Assembly: GCA_964503455.1 (NCBI GenBank)
Contig: CAZCZR010000036.1
Coordinates: forward strand, 1-16,789
Source: CAZCZR01 sp964503455
Lineage (GTDB): Bacteria > Bacillota > Clostridia > UBA1381
DNA: 16,789 nucleotides
Direction: 5' to 3'
In this document: one piece after another, positions 1 through 7,041 of the stretch
How the letters are laid out: each line of letters starts with the position of its first letter
Position numbering within the stretch: position 1 is the stretch's first letter
Translations under genes and position numbers: made by a program
The notes under the pieces: generated by a model
What the model was told of the DNA's origin: nothing
Databases searched by the model: none
What the model saw: the letters and a program-made list of their open reading frames with translations, nothing else

Positions 1-5
1 CTTGC

Positions 6-311
6 TTACTGTGCCATAGCCATGGAATCAAGGGCGTCTTTGAGCCACCATGACCCGATGTCAAGAGCCTTGTACATATTGGAACGCTCGCTCTTTCTGT
101 ACACTGCGCCTTCGCCGAGCTTGCCGGTGTTGTCAATTATTTTAACTGTGATCTGCGATGCGATCTCTTTACCCGCAACCGTGTTCTTATTTAAAATATC
201 AAGCACGAGGATTATCGGATCCTCAAGATTTCCGTAGTATATTCTGTCACCTACTCTGTGCAGAGGCTTTCCTTTAAACATCAAAATTTTTTTCTTTTTT
301 ACCGCTGCCAA
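6..311 (-). CDS. Small hypothetical protein, TTG start
   Basis: I do not recognise this protein. It is about 101 residues, has no signal peptide or membrane segment, and starts with a lysine-rich stretch followed by a motif around FKGKPLHRVGDRIYYG; the C-terminal part contains SWWLKDAL. It looks soluble and possibly beta-rich. The open frame extends to an ATG at 329, but the only good Shine-Dalgarno sequence (AGAGGAG) lies inside that extension, 8 bases before a TTG at 311, so I take TTG as the start. It has its own extended -10 promoter at 379-407, separate from the recN/rseC run upstream, and a short hairpin sits in its leader. The stop codon is inside the window, so the gene is complete. 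That it is real is supported by the promoter and ribosome site; its function is unknown. Confidence 0.7.
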   Translation of the reverse strand: MAAVKKKKILMFKGKPLHRVGDRIYYGNLEDPIILVLDILNKNTVAGKEIASQITVKIIDNTGKLGEGAVYRKSERSNMYKALDIGSWWLKDALDSMAMAQ

Positions 312-318
312 CGTGATC

Positions 319-326
319 TCTCCTCT
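319..326 (-). promoter_or_regulatory. Ribosome binding site that decides the TTG start at 311
   Basis: The minus strand reads AGAGGAGA here, with GGAG 8 bases before TTG at 311. The upstream in-frame ATG (329) overlaps this site and has only an AT-rich sequence before it, so TTG is the better start. Confidence 0.65.
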
Positions 327-345
327 CATTTATTAATAAATCTGT

Positions 346-364
346 GCCGGAAGCGCGCTTCGGC
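346..364 (-). promoter_or_regulatory. Hairpin in the 5' leader of the small hypothetical gene
   Basis: On the minus strand GCCG pairs with CGGC and an inner AAG pairs with CTT around a CGCG loop, with one bulged C. It begins within about 10 bases of the expected transcription start and has no U tract, so it is more likely a 5' stabilising or regulatory hairpin than a terminator. Confidence 0.4.
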
Positions 365-378
365 GTTTATTAGATACT

Positions 379-407
379 ATTATACCATATATTTCTCCGA
401 TTGTCCA
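379..407 (-). promoter_or_regulatory. Sigma-A-type promoter of the small hypothetical gene
   Basis: On the minus strand there is a TGGACA -35 box (402-407), a 17-base spacer and a TATAAT -10 box (379-384) preceded by TGG, an extended -10. Transcription should start near 372, about 60 bases before the TTG start. Confidence 0.75.
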
Positions 408-434
408 TAGTTTTTTATAAAATATTCCCAAGCC

Positions 435-851
435 TCACTGCTTTTGTGCGCGGCCGACAATTTTTACAGCTTCAAGCTTGTATTTGTCGCCCGCCTTTTT
501 ATCCCAAATAATGTCAACAGCAAAAACAACCGCCATACATATAAAGCCTGTCAGCGCGGATATGCCCTCGCTGTATCCGGCGGATGACGCAACAAAATAC
601 GCCGCGATAAACACGATTATAGGCAGAATATAGACCATGAACGACGCAAGCAGCACTTTTTTGGTATTCATTTCAAGCATGACCGTATCGCCCTGCGAAG
701 CTCCCGCGGTATTTACGGCAAAAGCCGTCTTGTCGGTAAGAGTGCAGTTTGCCTTGCAGGAGGCGCAGTTTTCGCCGCAGGCGGTGGTGCGCTTGATTTT
801 CACGGTGAGCATATCGCCGTTGACACGTTCCACATATGCAAGCTGATCCAT
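435..851 (-). CDS. RseC/MucC-family membrane redox protein
   Basis: This 138-residue protein matches the RseC/MucC layout. A short cytoplasmic N-terminal domain carries a four-cysteine motif, C25-x3-C29-x2-C32-x3-C36. Two hydrophobic segments follow at about residues 66-90 and 96-113, then a short charged tail. In proteobacteria RseC works with the Rsx (Rnf-like) complex on SoxR reduction and also affects the sigma-E pathway; no such regulators are visible here, so the role is inferred only as redox-linked and membrane-bound. It is the last gene of the nadK-argR-recN run, 24 bases after recN, with a GGGAGG site 9 bases before the ATG. It lies about 3.3 kb from the rnf operon, on the opposite strand. 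Family assignment is fairly sure from the cysteine motif plus two helices; function is not. Confidence 0.78.
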   Translation of the reverse strand: MDQLAYVERVNGDMLTVKIKRTTACGENCASCKANCTLTDKTAFAVNTAGASQGDTVMLEMNTKKVLLASFMVYILPIIVFIAAYFVASSAGYSEGISALTGFICMAVVFAVDIIWDKKAGDKYKLEAVKIVGRAQKQ

Positions 852-875
852 GTTTCATAGCCTCCCTTTTCGGTA

Positions 876-2540
876 TTATTCCGCTTCAAGCATTTCCCGC
901 GCATGGCGCAGTGCGGTTTCGGTGATGTTTTCGCCGTCGATTATGCGGGCAAGCTCATGCTCGCGTTCGGAGCCGTAAAGCGGTATAAGAGTTGTCGAGG
1001 TGGTTTTTCCGTCGGTGCGCTTCTCGATAAGAAAGTGATTGTCCGCAGCCGCCGCAAGCTGAGGCAGATGCGATATACATATGACCTGTTTTTTTGCGGA
1101 GATGCTTTTAAGCTTCTTTGCGATCTTCTGCGCCGCCTTGCCCGAAACGCCTGTATCTATCTCATCAAATATCATTGTATCCACATCGTCCGCATCGGCG
1201 AGAATGGATTTTATCGCAAGTACCACACGCGACAGCTCTCCGCCGGATGCCACCTTGACAAGCGGCTTCAGCGGTTCGCCCGGATTGGTGCTTATAAGAA
1301 ATTCAACATTGTCCAGTCCGTCCGGCGAGAAATCAGCTTTTTCGGTTATGCTTACACGGAATACGGCATGGGGCAGATCAAGCTCCGCCAATGACTCGCA
1401 TATCTTATCCGAAAGATCGTCCGCGGCGGAACGCCTTGCTTCACTGAGCTTGCGGGCGGCCTCGCAAAGGGCAGCTCTCTTTTTTTCAAGCTCCTTTTCC
1501 AAAGCTTCCGCCCGCTCGTCGCAAAGCATTATATTTTCAAGCTCCTCGCGCGATTTCCTTCCGTATTCGATAATGCCCTCTATATCGGGAGCGTACTTGC
1601 GCTTGAGCTTTTTAATAAGCTCAAGCCTTGCCACTATTTCCGCAAGCCTGCCCTCGTCAAATTCCACCTTATCGCCTATGGAACGCACGCTGTGCGCTAT
1701 ATCTTCAAGAGTGTAGAGTATATCCATTGCCGATTCATAACACGCGCCGAGTTCCTTGTCAAAGGAGGAGATGCCCTCAATAGCCTTTACCGCATTCGAC
1801 AGAAGATCATATGCCGAAGGCGTATCATTGTCACCCGAATACATCATGGAGTACGCCTCGTTTATGCCGAAGGCGATTTCTTCCGCGTTCGATATAAGAT
1901 CGCTTTCGCGTTCAAGCTCCTCGTCCTCGCCGGGGGTTAGCTCGGCGGCCTCGATCTCGTCCGCTTCATACGAGAGTATGTCTATCCTGCGCGCCTTTTC
2001 CTGTTCATTTATGCGAAGGGATGCTATCTCGTTTTCAAGCCCTTTCACCTCGGAGTATGTTGTCTTATAAAGGTCAAGAAGCTCTGCGTTATCGGTGTAG
2101 GCGTCGAGAAAACCTATATGCTTTGACGGGTTCATGAGCGCCTGATTATCGTGCTGACCGTGAATGTTAATAAAATCTCCGGTAATCTCACGCAGTACGG
2201 TCAAGGGTACGGTCACGCCGTTTATGCGGGCAACGCTTTTGCCGGAGGCTGAAAGCTCGCGGCTGATTATGACCTGCGAATCTTCCGTATCAATACCGTA
2301 CTCCGAAAGCCTTGAGCATACCTTCTCCGGCACCTCAAATACAGCGTCAACGCGCGCTTTATCGGTGCCGTAGCGCACAAGCTCCTTGTTGGTTCTCTCG
2401 CCGAGTATCATATTTATCGAGTCGATTATAATGGATTTGCCGGCGCCGGTCTCGCCTGTAAGCACAGTCATGCCGCTTTCCACGGGGGTGTTAAGCGACT
2501 CAATAACGGCGACATTTTTAATAGTCAGATCTGTCAGCAT
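876..2540 (-). CDS. recN: DNA repair protein RecN
   Basis: RecN is an SMC-like ATPase that acts early in double-strand break repair. The 554-residue length is normal. The Walker A motif GETGAGKS is at residues 29-36. A long charged central region (about 160-400) is the expected coiled-coil arm. The ABC signature ASGGELSRV starts at 431 and Walker B (TMIFDEID) is at 455-462, followed by the SHLPQ switch motif. It follows argR by 23 bases in a nadK-argR-recN order that is common in Firmicutes. The ribosome site AAGGA is about 11 bases before the ATG, a little long but acceptable. No key residue is missing. Confidence 0.97.
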   Translation of the reverse strand: MLTDLTIKNVAVIESLNTPVESGMTVLTGETGAGKSIIIDSINMILGERTNKELVRYGTDKARVDAVFEVPEKVCSRLSEYGIDTEDSQVIISRELSASGKSVARINGVTVPLTVLREITGDFINIHGQHDNQALMNPSKHIGFLDAYTDNAELLDLYKTTYSEVKGLENEIASLRINEQEKARRIDILSYEADEIEAAELTPGEDEELERESDLISNAEEIAFGINEAYSMMYSGDNDTPSAYDLLSNAVKAIEGISSFDKELGACYESAMDILYTLEDIAHSVRSIGDKVEFDEGRLAEIVARLELIKKLKRKYAPDIEGIIEYGRKSREELENIMLCDERAEALEKELEKKRAALCEAARKLSEARRSAADDLSDKICESLAELDLPHAVFRVSITEKADFSPDGLDNVEFLISTNPGEPLKPLVKVASGGELSRVVLAIKSILADADDVDTMIFDEIDTGVSGKAAQKIAKKLKSISAKKQVICISHLPQLAAAADNHFLIEKRTDGKTTSTTLIPLYGSEREHELARIIDGENITETALRHAREMLEAE

Positions 2541-2563
2541 AAAGATATAATTCCTTTCTGAAC

Positions 2564-3031
2564 TTAAGCGCCGGCGCCTGATTTAAACATTTTTGAAAGC
2601 GTCTGCGCCATGGCGGCGGCCTCCGCTTCGCCGGGCGTTATTATAAGAATGGTATCGTCTCCCGCGATAGAGCCGAGAATGTTCTTTTTCACCATCGAAT
2701 CCAATGACGCGGCGATTGCCGGCGCCATTCCGGGGAAGGTCTTTATGACAATGGTATGCAGCGCGTGTTCGACGCTTAAAACAGCATCCGAGAACAGACT
2801 CAGATGCTTGTCGGAATCAGCCGAAGCGCTTTCGCCCGGCAGCACGTACACCGACCCCGATGATCCGGGCATGGGAGCTTTTACAAGTCCCAGCTCCTTT
2901 ATATCGCGCGATACCGTTGCCTGAGTAACCTTAAAGCCCGCCTCGGCAAGCTCGTTAATGAGCTGCTCATGAGTCTTTATCTGCTTGTTTCTGATGATTT
3001 TCAGAATTTCGGAATGTCTTTTATATTTCAT
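2564..3031 (-). CDS. argR: Arginine repressor ArgR
   Basis: This 155-residue protein has the two-domain layout of ArgR/AhrC. The N-terminal winged helix-turn-helix includes QATVSRDIKEL at residues 37-47. The C-terminal oligomerisation and arginine-binding domain includes IAGDDTILI at 122-130, whose two aspartates are the usual arginine ligands. The family represses arginine biosynthesis and can activate catabolism as a hexamer. No arginine genes are in the window, so its targets lie elsewhere. The start is well supported by an AGGGGG site about 8 bases upstream. That site overlaps the nadK stop codon, 12 bases before argR, so the two genes are probably translationally coupled. Confidence 0.96.
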   Translation of the reverse strand: MKYKRHSEILKIIRNKQIKTHEQLINELAEAGFKVTQATVSRDIKELGLVKAPMPGSSGSVYVLPGESASADSDKHLSLFSDAVLSVEHALHTIVIKTFPGMAPAIAASLDSMVKKNILGSIAGDDTILIITPGEAEAAAMAQTLSKMFKSGAGA

Positions 3032-3043
3032 GGCGTTTTCCCC

Positions 3044-3898
3044 CTATGATAATTTCGTGATAAGCGTATCGTAAAACGAGCGGTTGCCCATTTTAACAAG
3101 AGATGTTTCGTAGCAGGACCTTGTTATAACAACGCTTTCGCACGTCTGCAGATGCTCTTTTATATCGCCGTCGGTGCTTACAACGGCGTTGTGACCGCCG
3201 AATCGCGCGTCAAGACTTATTGTGATCGCCTTATCCGCAGGCAGAACGGCGCTTCTGGAAGAAAGCATATGCGCGCATATGGGCGTAGCTATAAAAAGCT
3301 CCATGGACGGATCCACTACCGGCCCTCCCGCCGAAAGCGAGTAGCCGGTGGAGCCTGTCGGCGAAGATATGATAATCCCGTCCGCGATATAATTGTTCAC
3401 CTTATCACCGCCCGAATGAAGATCTATGCTGATAAGCTTTTCACCGGCGGCTTTCGTTATGGAAACATCGTTTAAAGCGTGGTATTTGCCGCTTGACTTT
3501 CCGTTTTTAAAGGTCTCTATTTTAAGCATCATACGTTTTTCCGTTCGGTAGTCGCCGGCTATAAGCCTGTCGATCATTTCCGGAGCGTCATCAAGCTCTA
3601 CCTCCGACATAAAGCCTATCCTGCCGAGATTAATACCCATAATGGGCAGACCGCGTCTTGCGCATACCTCCGCTATTTGCAGAATGGTGCCGTCGCCGCC
3701 GAGGATTATTACGGCGTCCGCGTTATCAAATACCGCATCCCCCTCGGCGTATACCGCATCTCCTTCGGCAAGACCTATATCACTGTACATCGTATCCATC
3801 ACAGCGGCGGCTTTCCCGCGCATACATTCAACGACCGCTTTTGTATGAACCAGACCTATATCCTTGCCGTGGTTCGGTATAACCGCTATACGTTTCAT
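3044..3898 (-). CDS. nadK: NAD kinase
   Basis: NAD kinase phosphorylates NAD+ to NADP+ in the cytoplasm. The 284-residue protein shows the diacylglycerol-kinase-like motif GGDG at residues 67-70, the NAD-binding NDVS at 143-146 and the PTGSTGYSLSAGGP loop at 180-193. The frame stays open to 4066, but those 56 extra residues are AT-rich, non-conserved in character, and lie upstream of a good promoter at 3944-3972. The ATG at 3898 has an AAAGGA site and fits the family N-terminus (KRIAVIPNHGK). Residues 44-57 hold an in-frame tandem duplication, AEGDAVY then AEGDAVF, in the variable segment before GGDG. It is the first gene of the nadK-argR-recN-rseC run. Confidence 0.95.
   Translation of the reverse strand: MKRIAVIPNHGKDIGLVHTKAVVECMRGKAAAVMDTMYSDIGLAEGDAVYAEGDAVFDNADAVIILGGDGTILQIAEVCARRGLPIMGINLGRIGFMSEVELDDAPEMIDRLIAGDYRTEKRMMLKIETFKNGKSSGKYHALNDVSITKAAGEKLISIDLHSGGDKVNNYIADGIIISSPTGSTGYSLSAGGPVVDPSMELFIATPICAHMLSSRSAVLPADKAITISLDARFGGHNAVVSTDGDIKEHLQTCESVVITRSCYETSLVKMGNRSFYDTLITKLS
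3728..3769 (-). repeat. 21-base in-frame tandem duplication within nadK
   Basis: Two adjacent 21-base units (3728-3748 and 3749-3769) agree at 17 of 21 positions and encode AEGDAVF and AEGDAVY. The length is a multiple of three, so the frame is kept. The differences suggest it is not brand new. Confidence 0.7.
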
Positions 3899-3943
3899 GC
3901 CGTCACATCCTTTGCAATCCTTTGTGTTATTAAAATTACTTAT

Positions 3944-3972
3944 ATTATACATCATCCGGTATAAATTTTCAA
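3944..3972 (-). promoter_or_regulatory. Promoter of the nadK-argR-recN run
   Basis: The minus strand has TTGAAA (3967-3972), a 17-base spacer and TATAAT (3944-3949). The predicted start near 3937 gives a leader of about 39 bases to the ATG at 3898 and rules out the longer nadK frame. Confidence 0.8.
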
Positions 3973-3973
3973 G

Positions 3974-4002
3974 TATTTTTATTAATTTTAAGAATAAAAA
4001 TA
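3974..4002. repeat. AT-rich perfect inverted repeat between nadK and rnf promoters
   Basis: TATTTTTATT (3974-3983) is perfectly repeated in inverse at 3993-4002 with a 9-base spacer. It touches the -35 box of the nadK promoter, so it could be an UP element or an operator; A/T composition alone makes such dyads easier to find by chance. Confidence 0.5.
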
Positions 4003-4035
4003 AATAATCCGTATGGCGCCGGAAAATAAAATTAA

Positions 4036-4077
4036 CGGATATTTGCCGAATTGCGAAAAAAAGCACTTGTATATCCG
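4036..4077. repeat. Inverted repeat CGGATAT-N28-ATATCCG overlapping the rnf promoter
   Basis: CGGATAT (4036-4042) and ATATCCG (4071-4077) are perfect 7-base arms; the second lies in the rnf promoter just after its -35 box. A third related copy, ATCCGT, is at 4007-4012 and is the exact inverse of ACGGAT at 4035-4040. This arrangement suits a repressor that binds two or three half-sites, but no regulator is identified. Confidence 0.45.
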
Positions 4078-4095
4078 ATAAAACTGTGCTATAAT
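4067..4095 (+). promoter_or_regulatory. Promoter of the rnf operon
   Basis: TTGTAT (4067-4072), a 17-base spacer and TATAAT (4090-4095) with TGC directly before it (extended -10). Transcription should start near 4102, about 38 bases before rnfC. Confidence 0.8.
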
Positions 4096-4139
4096 AATTA
4101 TATCTGAATTATATTCAAAAAGGGGAAAGGAGAGATTTT

Positions 4140-5477
4140 ATGGCAAACACGTTTGCGGGCGGAGTTCATGTGCATGACTTCAAGGAGTTTACCAATCATA
4201 ACGATACGGTAAGGCTTGACGACTGTCCGGTGCTGACTTATCCCATACGCCAGCACATAGGCGCTCCGCTTGACATTCTTGTCAAAAAAGGAGATAGGGT
4301 GACGGTAGGTCAGAAACTGGCGGATAAGGACACATATATGGCTGTGCCGGTACATTCGTCGGTGTCCGGAACGGTGAAGGACATTACGCGGACACTGCTT
4401 CCCAACGGTACTTTTGACGAGGCTGTGGTGGTTGAAAATGATTTTGAGTATACGATGTGCGAAAGCGTAAAGCCTCCGGTAAAGGACTACACGATACTTT
4501 CGCCGAAAGAGGTGCTTTGGCTTATACGCGAGGGCGGACTTGTGGGTCTGGGAGGAGCCGGATTCCCCACTCATGTGAAGCTCGCGCCTCCAGAGGACAC
4601 AAAAATCGATATACTTATCGTAAACGGAGCCGAATGTGAGCCGTTTATAACCGCCGATCACAGAAGAATGATTGAGGACACCGAGGACATTATCGAAGGC
4701 GTTAAGGTGGCGATGTTTGTTCTGGGAATAAACAAGGCGTGTATCGGCATCGAAACAAACAAGCGCGACGCGATAGTCAAAATGAAGCGCTGCATCGAGG
4801 ATAAGCAGGCGCGCGGCATTAATGTCATCGAGCTGAAGCCGAAGTATCCGCAGGGCGCGGAGAAGCAGCTTATTAAGGCCGTTACCGGCAGAGAGGTGCC
4901 AGAGGGCGGGCTTCCGGCGGCTGCCGGAGTTGTCGTTATCAATATCGACACCTGCCGCAATATAGCAAATGCCGTCTTAAAAGGCATCCCCGTTATAGAG
5001 AAGATAGTAACGGTATCGGGCGACTGCGTAAAGCAGCCATCGAATTTCAAAGTGCCTACGGGGGTTCCCGTTTCATATTTGTTTGAAAAGGCGGGCGGCT
5101 TTGAAAGAGAACCGGCGAAGATAATCATGGGCGGACCTATGATGGGCACTGCTCAGTATTCGACGGATGTTCCCGTTACAAAGACGACAAGCTCGGTTCT
5201 GGCGCTTTCGTCGGCTGATGAGATCTACGATGACGGTATACCCTGCATACGCTGCGGAAAATGCGTCGAGAACTGCCCGATGCATCTTATGCCCTGCGAG
5301 CTGAACAAGCTTGCTTTGAAGCATGATTTTGACGGCGCTGAAAAGTACCACATAACCGATTGCATCGAGTGCGGGGTCTGTTCGTATACTTGCCCAAGCA
5401 AGGAGAATATGCTGGCAAATATCAAGATAGCCAAGTTTGAGGTCATATCGAGGATAAAAAGGAGGCAGAGCAAATAA
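4140..5477 (+). CDS. rnfC: Rnf complex subunit RnfC (NADH/FMN and Fe-S subunit)
   Basis: RnfC is the peripheral subunit of the Rnf ferredoxin:NAD+ oxidoreductase where NAD+ is reduced. The 445-residue protein starts with the family's N-terminal segment and a sandwich-hybrid/lipoyl-like region (about 30-100). The nucleotide and FMN site follows, with GLGGAGFP at 136-143 and GAECEPFITAD at 163-173. At the C-terminus two [4Fe-4S] motifs are complete: C369, C372, C375, C379 and C408, C411, C414, C418. It lacks the long alanine-rich tail of some proteobacterial RnfC proteins. An AAAGGAGA site sits 6 bases before the ATG. It is the first gene of the rnf operon and its stop overlaps rnfD (TAATG). 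Confidence 0.97.
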   Translation: MANTFAGGVHVHDFKEFTNHNDTVRLDDCPVLTYPIRQHIGAPLDILVKKGDRVTVGQKLADKDTYMAVPVHSSVSGTVKDITRTLLPNGTFDEAVVVENDFEYTMCESVKPPVKDYTILSPKEVLWLIREGGLVGLGGAGFPTHVKLAPPEDTKIDILIVNGAECEPFITADHRRMIEDTEDIIEGVKVAMFVLGINKACIGIETNKRDAIVKMKRCIEDKQARGINVIELKPKYPQGAEKQLIKAVTGREVPEGGLPAAAGVVVINIDTCRNIANAVLKGIPVIEKIVTVSGDCVKQPSNFKVPTGVPVSYLFEKAGGFEREPAKIIMGGPMMGTAQYSTDVPVTKTTSSVLALSSADEIYDDGIPCIRCGKCVENCPMHLMPCELNKLALKHDFDGAEKYHITDCIECGVCSYTCPSKENMLANIKIAKFEVISRIKRRQSK

Positions 5478-6460
5478 TGGATAATATGCTTAAAGTTTCC
5501 GCGGCTCCGCATCTTCACAGCAAAACAACTGTGCAGGGCATAATGCGGGATGTTATAATAGCGCTTATGCCGGCGGCGATATTCGGTATATTCGCGTTCG
5601 GGGTAAGGGCGATCATAACGATCGCGGTCTGTATAATATCATGCGTGCTGTCGGAGTTTCTGTTCTGCAAGGCGGTAAAAAAGCCTGTGACAGTGGGCGA
5701 TCTGAGCGCGGTGGTGACGGGACTTTTACTCGCGCTGAATCTTCCGCCGAGAATACCTGTCTATATGGCGGTTATAGGATCGGTTTTTGCGATAGTTATC
5801 GCAAAGCAGCTTTTCGGCGGTATCGGAAAGAATTTTGTCAATCCGGCGCTCGCCGGAAGGTGCTTCATGCTTATAGCATGGACGGGAGCCATGACAAGCT
5901 TTGTTGAGCCGTTTATGGGCGGAGGAGCGGACGCTGTTTCGGCGGCTACGCCTTTGGCGGTAATGTCTGACCCGACAAAAGGTACGCTTCTCACTATGCA
6001 GCAGGCGTTTATGGGCTTTAAGTCGGGAACCATAGGAGAAATATCGGGACTGTGTCTTTTGGCGGGATTTATATACCTGCTTGCAAGAAAAGTCGTAAAA
6101 GCAAGGATCCCCGTTGTTTACATACTTTCCTTCGCTGTACTGACGTTTTTGTTCGGAGAGAACAACACCGGACTGCCGATGTATGAATATACGGTGCTTC
6201 AGGTGCTGACAGGCGGACTTTTGCTGGGAGCCTTCTTTATGGCGACCGACTATACCACAACACCTGTTACGGCAAAGGGTCAGGTGATATTCGCTTTAGG
6301 CTGCGGAATACTGACGTTTCTGATAAGACGCTTCGGCGGTTATCCGGAGGGTGTATCGTTTTCGATACTGCTCATGAACGTGGCTTCGCCTTTGATAGAG
6401 AAGTACACGGCTCCGAAGCCGTTCGGATATGTAAAACCGAAAAAGGGAGGTAAGGCGTGA
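5477..6460 (+). CDS. rnfD: Rnf complex membrane subunit RnfD
   Basis: RnfD is an integral membrane subunit related to NqrB that carries a covalently bound FMN. The 327 residues are mostly hydrophobic, with about eight to ten membrane segments starting near residue 24. The flavinylation motif D152-A-V-S-A-A-T158 is present, with Thr158 as the expected attachment site; an ApbE enzyme, not in this window, would be needed. A conserved NPALAGRCF segment lies at about 122-130. The ATG overlaps the rnfC stop by one base, with GGAGG 12 bases upstream, so translation is likely coupled. Length and motifs are normal. Confidence 0.96.
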   Translation: MDNMLKVSAAPHLHSKTTVQGIMRDVIIALMPAAIFGIFAFGVRAIITIAVCIISCVLSEFLFCKAVKKPVTVGDLSAVVTGLLLALNLPPRIPVYMAVIGSVFAIVIAKQLFGGIGKNFVNPALAGRCFMLIAWTGAMTSFVEPFMGGGADAVSAATPLAVMSDPTKGTLLTMQQAFMGFKSGTIGEISGLCLLAGFIYLLARKVVKARIPVVYILSFAVLTFLFGENNTGLPMYEYTVLQVLTGGLLLGAFFMATDYTTTPVTAKGQVIFALGCGILTFLIRRFGGYPEGVSFSILLMNVASPLIEKYTAPKPFGYVKPKKGGKA

Positions 6461-7041
6461 TGAAAAATGCGGGTGAAATAATCAAGATCAGCGTCATACT
6501 GTGCCTTATAACATCTGTCGCGGCGTGCCTTTTGGGATACGCGAACAGTGTGACCGCTCCCATTATTGAAAAAAACACCATAGAAAAACAAAACACCGCT
6601 ATGAAAACAGTGCTTCCCGAGGCGGAGAGCTTTGAGGAAACGAAGGCGGAGCTGCCGGAGGATATCAGCGGCAATATCACCGCTCTTTATAAGGGTACGG
6701 ACGCGTCCGGCAAGACGGTGGGCGTATGTGCCATGACGTCTACCAACGGCTACGGCGGAGCTGTGACCATGGCTGTCGGAGTGAGCGCCGACGGAAGCGT
6801 TTCGGGCATTGACATCATATCCCATTCGGAGACTCCGGGTCTTGGCGCTAACGCTTCAAAGGATGAGTTCAAATCTCAGTTTGCGGGAAAGACTGCGGGT
6901 ATAGGCGTATCGAAGGGAAGCGCGTCGGGAAATGAGATAAACGCCGTTTCGGGCGCAACGATAACCTCAAAAGCGGTAACACTTGGAGTAAATTCCGCCA
7001 TAACCGCGGCGGAACAGGTCTTAAAGGAGGGTGATGAGTAA
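6460..7041 (+). CDS. rnfG: Rnf complex flavoprotein subunit RnfG
   Basis: RnfG is a single-span membrane protein with a flavin-carrying extracytoplasmic domain, related to NqrC. The N-terminal hydrophobic helix is at about residues 9-28. The FMN-binding domain shows SETPGLGANASK and the flavinylation motif NAVSGAT; the Thr of SGAT (residue 167 from this start) is the expected FMN site. The first position of the usual Dxx(S/T)GAT motif is Asn here instead of Asp. Two starts are possible: GTG at 6457, overlapping the rnfD stop as GTGA, or ATG at 6460, giving TGATG. The AGGGAGG site is 6 or 9 bases away respectively, and I prefer ATG. The stop overlaps the rnfE start. Confidence 0.95.
   Translation: MKNAGEIIKISVILCLITSVAACLLGYANSVTAPIIEKNTIEKQNTAMKTVLPEAESFEETKAELPEDISGNITALYKGTDASGKTVGVCAMTSTNGYGGAVTMAVGVSADGSVSGIDIISHSETPGLGANASKDEFKSQFAGKTAGIGVSKGSASGNEINAVSGATITSKAVTLGVNSAITAAEQVLKEGDE

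Noticed and set aside
411..434. Terminator after the RseC-family gene
   Set aside because: The sequence is AT-rich but there is no GC stem before the T runs, so I could not support one.
3899..4066. 56-residue N-terminal extension of NAD kinase
   Set aside because: The extension lies upstream of the nadK promoter and is AT-rich, and the ATG at 3898 has a ribosome site and the expected family N-terminus.
4098..4661. 187-residue minus-strand open frame opposite rnfC
   Set aside because: It lies wholly in the shadow of rnfC and the rnf promoter, with no family features.
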